Shown here in pieces: positions 5,389 to 5,936 of a stretch of 5,936 nucleotides of DNA. This stretch comes from Chloroflexota bacterium (GTDB lineage Bacteria > Chloroflexota > Dormibacteria > Dormibacterales > Dormibacteraceae): positions 1 through 5,936 of the forward strand of contig VBGE01000021.1 in NCBI GenBank assembly GCA_005880345.1. The letters are read 5' to 3'. Each line of letters opens with the position of its first letter. Position 1 is the stretch's first letter. The notes beneath the pieces were generated by a model that had not been told where the DNA came from, did no database searches, and saw only the letters and a program-made list of their open reading frames with translations. The position numbers and the translations under genes were made by a program.

Positions 5389-5936
5389 GCAGAGCCGAGC
5401 TGGAGAAGATAGCCGGGGCGGAGGCAGTCGACACGCGACCGGTGCGCGACCTCTGGCCGCTGGCCGTGATGGATGACCGCGCGGGCAAGGCACGCGCGCC
5501 GGTCGACGTGGTCCGGCCATCGGGGCGAGAGCAGCTGGCGGCCGTGATGCGCTGGGCCGCGGAGAATCACGTCGCGGTCACTCCGATGGGCGGTGGGACC
5601 GGGGTGTGCGGCGCGATCGGTCCTGCCAGGGGCGAGCTCGTGCTCGACATGGCGGCTTTCGACCGCGTGTTCGAGATCGATGAAACCAACCTCGTCGTGC
5701 GATGCGAGGCGGGCGTCAACGGATACGAGCTCGAGCAGCAGCTGAACGCGCGCGGCCTGACGTTGGGCCATTACCCGAGCTCGCTGCCGGGCACGACGGT
5801 GGGCGGCCTCATCGCGACTCGCTCGTCCGGCCAGGAATCGAGTCGCTATGGAAGCATCGAGAACATGGTCATCTCGCTCGAGGTGGTCCTACCCGACGGA
5901 ACCTTTGCCGCGCCCCGGCCGGGTCCGCGATCCGCG
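5385..5936 (+). CDS. AGPS-like FAD-binding oxidoreductase, N-terminal part (3' end outside window)
   Basis: This frame is open from ATG 5385 to the window edge (184 codons). It encodes the start of a PCMH/VAO-type FAD-binding domain: VDVVRPSGREQLAAVMRWA (40-58), the pyrophosphate-binding PMGGGTGVCGAIGP (67-80), DRVFEIDETNLVVRCEAGV, and the long motif beginning at residue 124, with LTLGHYPSSLPGTTVGGLIA followed by TRSSGQESSRYGSIENMV. The LTLGHxPxSLPxTTxGG...ATRSSG...YGxIE pattern is characteristic of alkyldihydroxyacetonephosphate synthase relatives within the GlcD superfamily. The catalytic C-terminal half is outside the window, so ether-lipid synthesis cannot be told from a dehydrogenase role. 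The ATG overlaps the glpB stop (ATGA), implying coupled expression and perhaps a shared complex. The family-level call is firm. A specific function, such as the dehydrogenase subunit of a GlpB-containing complex, is inference. Confidence 0.85.
   Translation, partial: MSRAELEKIAGAEAVDTRPVRDLWPLAVMDDRAGKARAPVDVVRPSGREQLAAVMRWAAENHVAVTPMGGGTGVCGAIGPARGELVLDMAAFDRVFEIDETNLVVRCEAGVNGYELEQQLNARGLTLGHYPSSLPGTTVGGLIATRSSGQESSRYGSIENMVISLEVVLPDGTFAAPRPGPRSA

Noticed and set aside
4183..5520. 445-codon minus-strand open frame opposite glpB
   Set aside because: It is antisense to a clear flavoprotein gene, Arg/Ala/Gly-rich with no recognisable domain, as expected of open shadow frames in GC-rich DNA.

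Overview
The window is a GC-rich bacterial stretch (by eye about two thirds G+C) read entirely from the + strand. It looks like one long polycistronic unit. From left to right it holds the 3' end of infB (translation initiation factor IF-2), rbfA (30S maturation factor), a DHH/DHHA1 phosphoesterase of the NrnA type, truB (tRNA pseudouridine-55 synthase), ribF (riboflavin kinase/FAD synthetase), a GlpB-type flavoprotein, and the 5' part of an alkylglycerone-phosphate-synthase-like (AGPS-like) FAD oxidoreductase that runs off the right edge. The infB-rbfA-nrnA-truB-ribF order is a well-known bacterial cluster. The base composition, the protein sequences and the metabolic tail suggest Chloroflexota, Dormibacterota or a related Terrabacteria lineage, but I cannot fix the phylum from this sequence alone.

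Positions 1-1010 are IF-2 domains II-IV; the G domain lies upstream of the window. A 90-base spacer (1011-1100) follows. It is the only real gap between genes and carries a strong stem-loop (1032-1068) just before the rbfA ribosome binding site. From rbfA onward the genes overlap: rbfA/nrnA by 4 bases (ATAG), nrnA/truB by 23 bases, truB/ribF by 4 (CTGA), ribF/glpB by 4 (TTGA), and glpB/AGPS-like by 4 (ATGA). Translation is therefore probably coupled along the whole unit.

The most unusual feature is start-codon use. The nrnA-type gene has no ATG, GTG or TTG that would keep its first metal-binding motif. The best start is ATA at 1469, 8 bases after an AGGAG and overlapping the rbfA stop. The ribF gene likewise looks as if it starts with CTG at 3368 after an AAGGTG. 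Start searches limited to ATG/GTG/TTG would shorten both proteins.

The second point of interest is the metabolic tail. Where many bacteria have rpsO after ribF, this window has a GlpB-like flavoprotein coupled to an AGPS/GlcD-superfamily FAD enzyme. That pairing suggests a variant of the GlpABC anaerobic glycerol-3-phosphate dehydrogenase in which a different flavin fold replaces the usual GlpA. The gene that makes FMN and FAD sits immediately upstream of, and coupled to, two flavoproteins. I see no tRNA, rRNA, CRISPR array, insertion sequence or phage gene.
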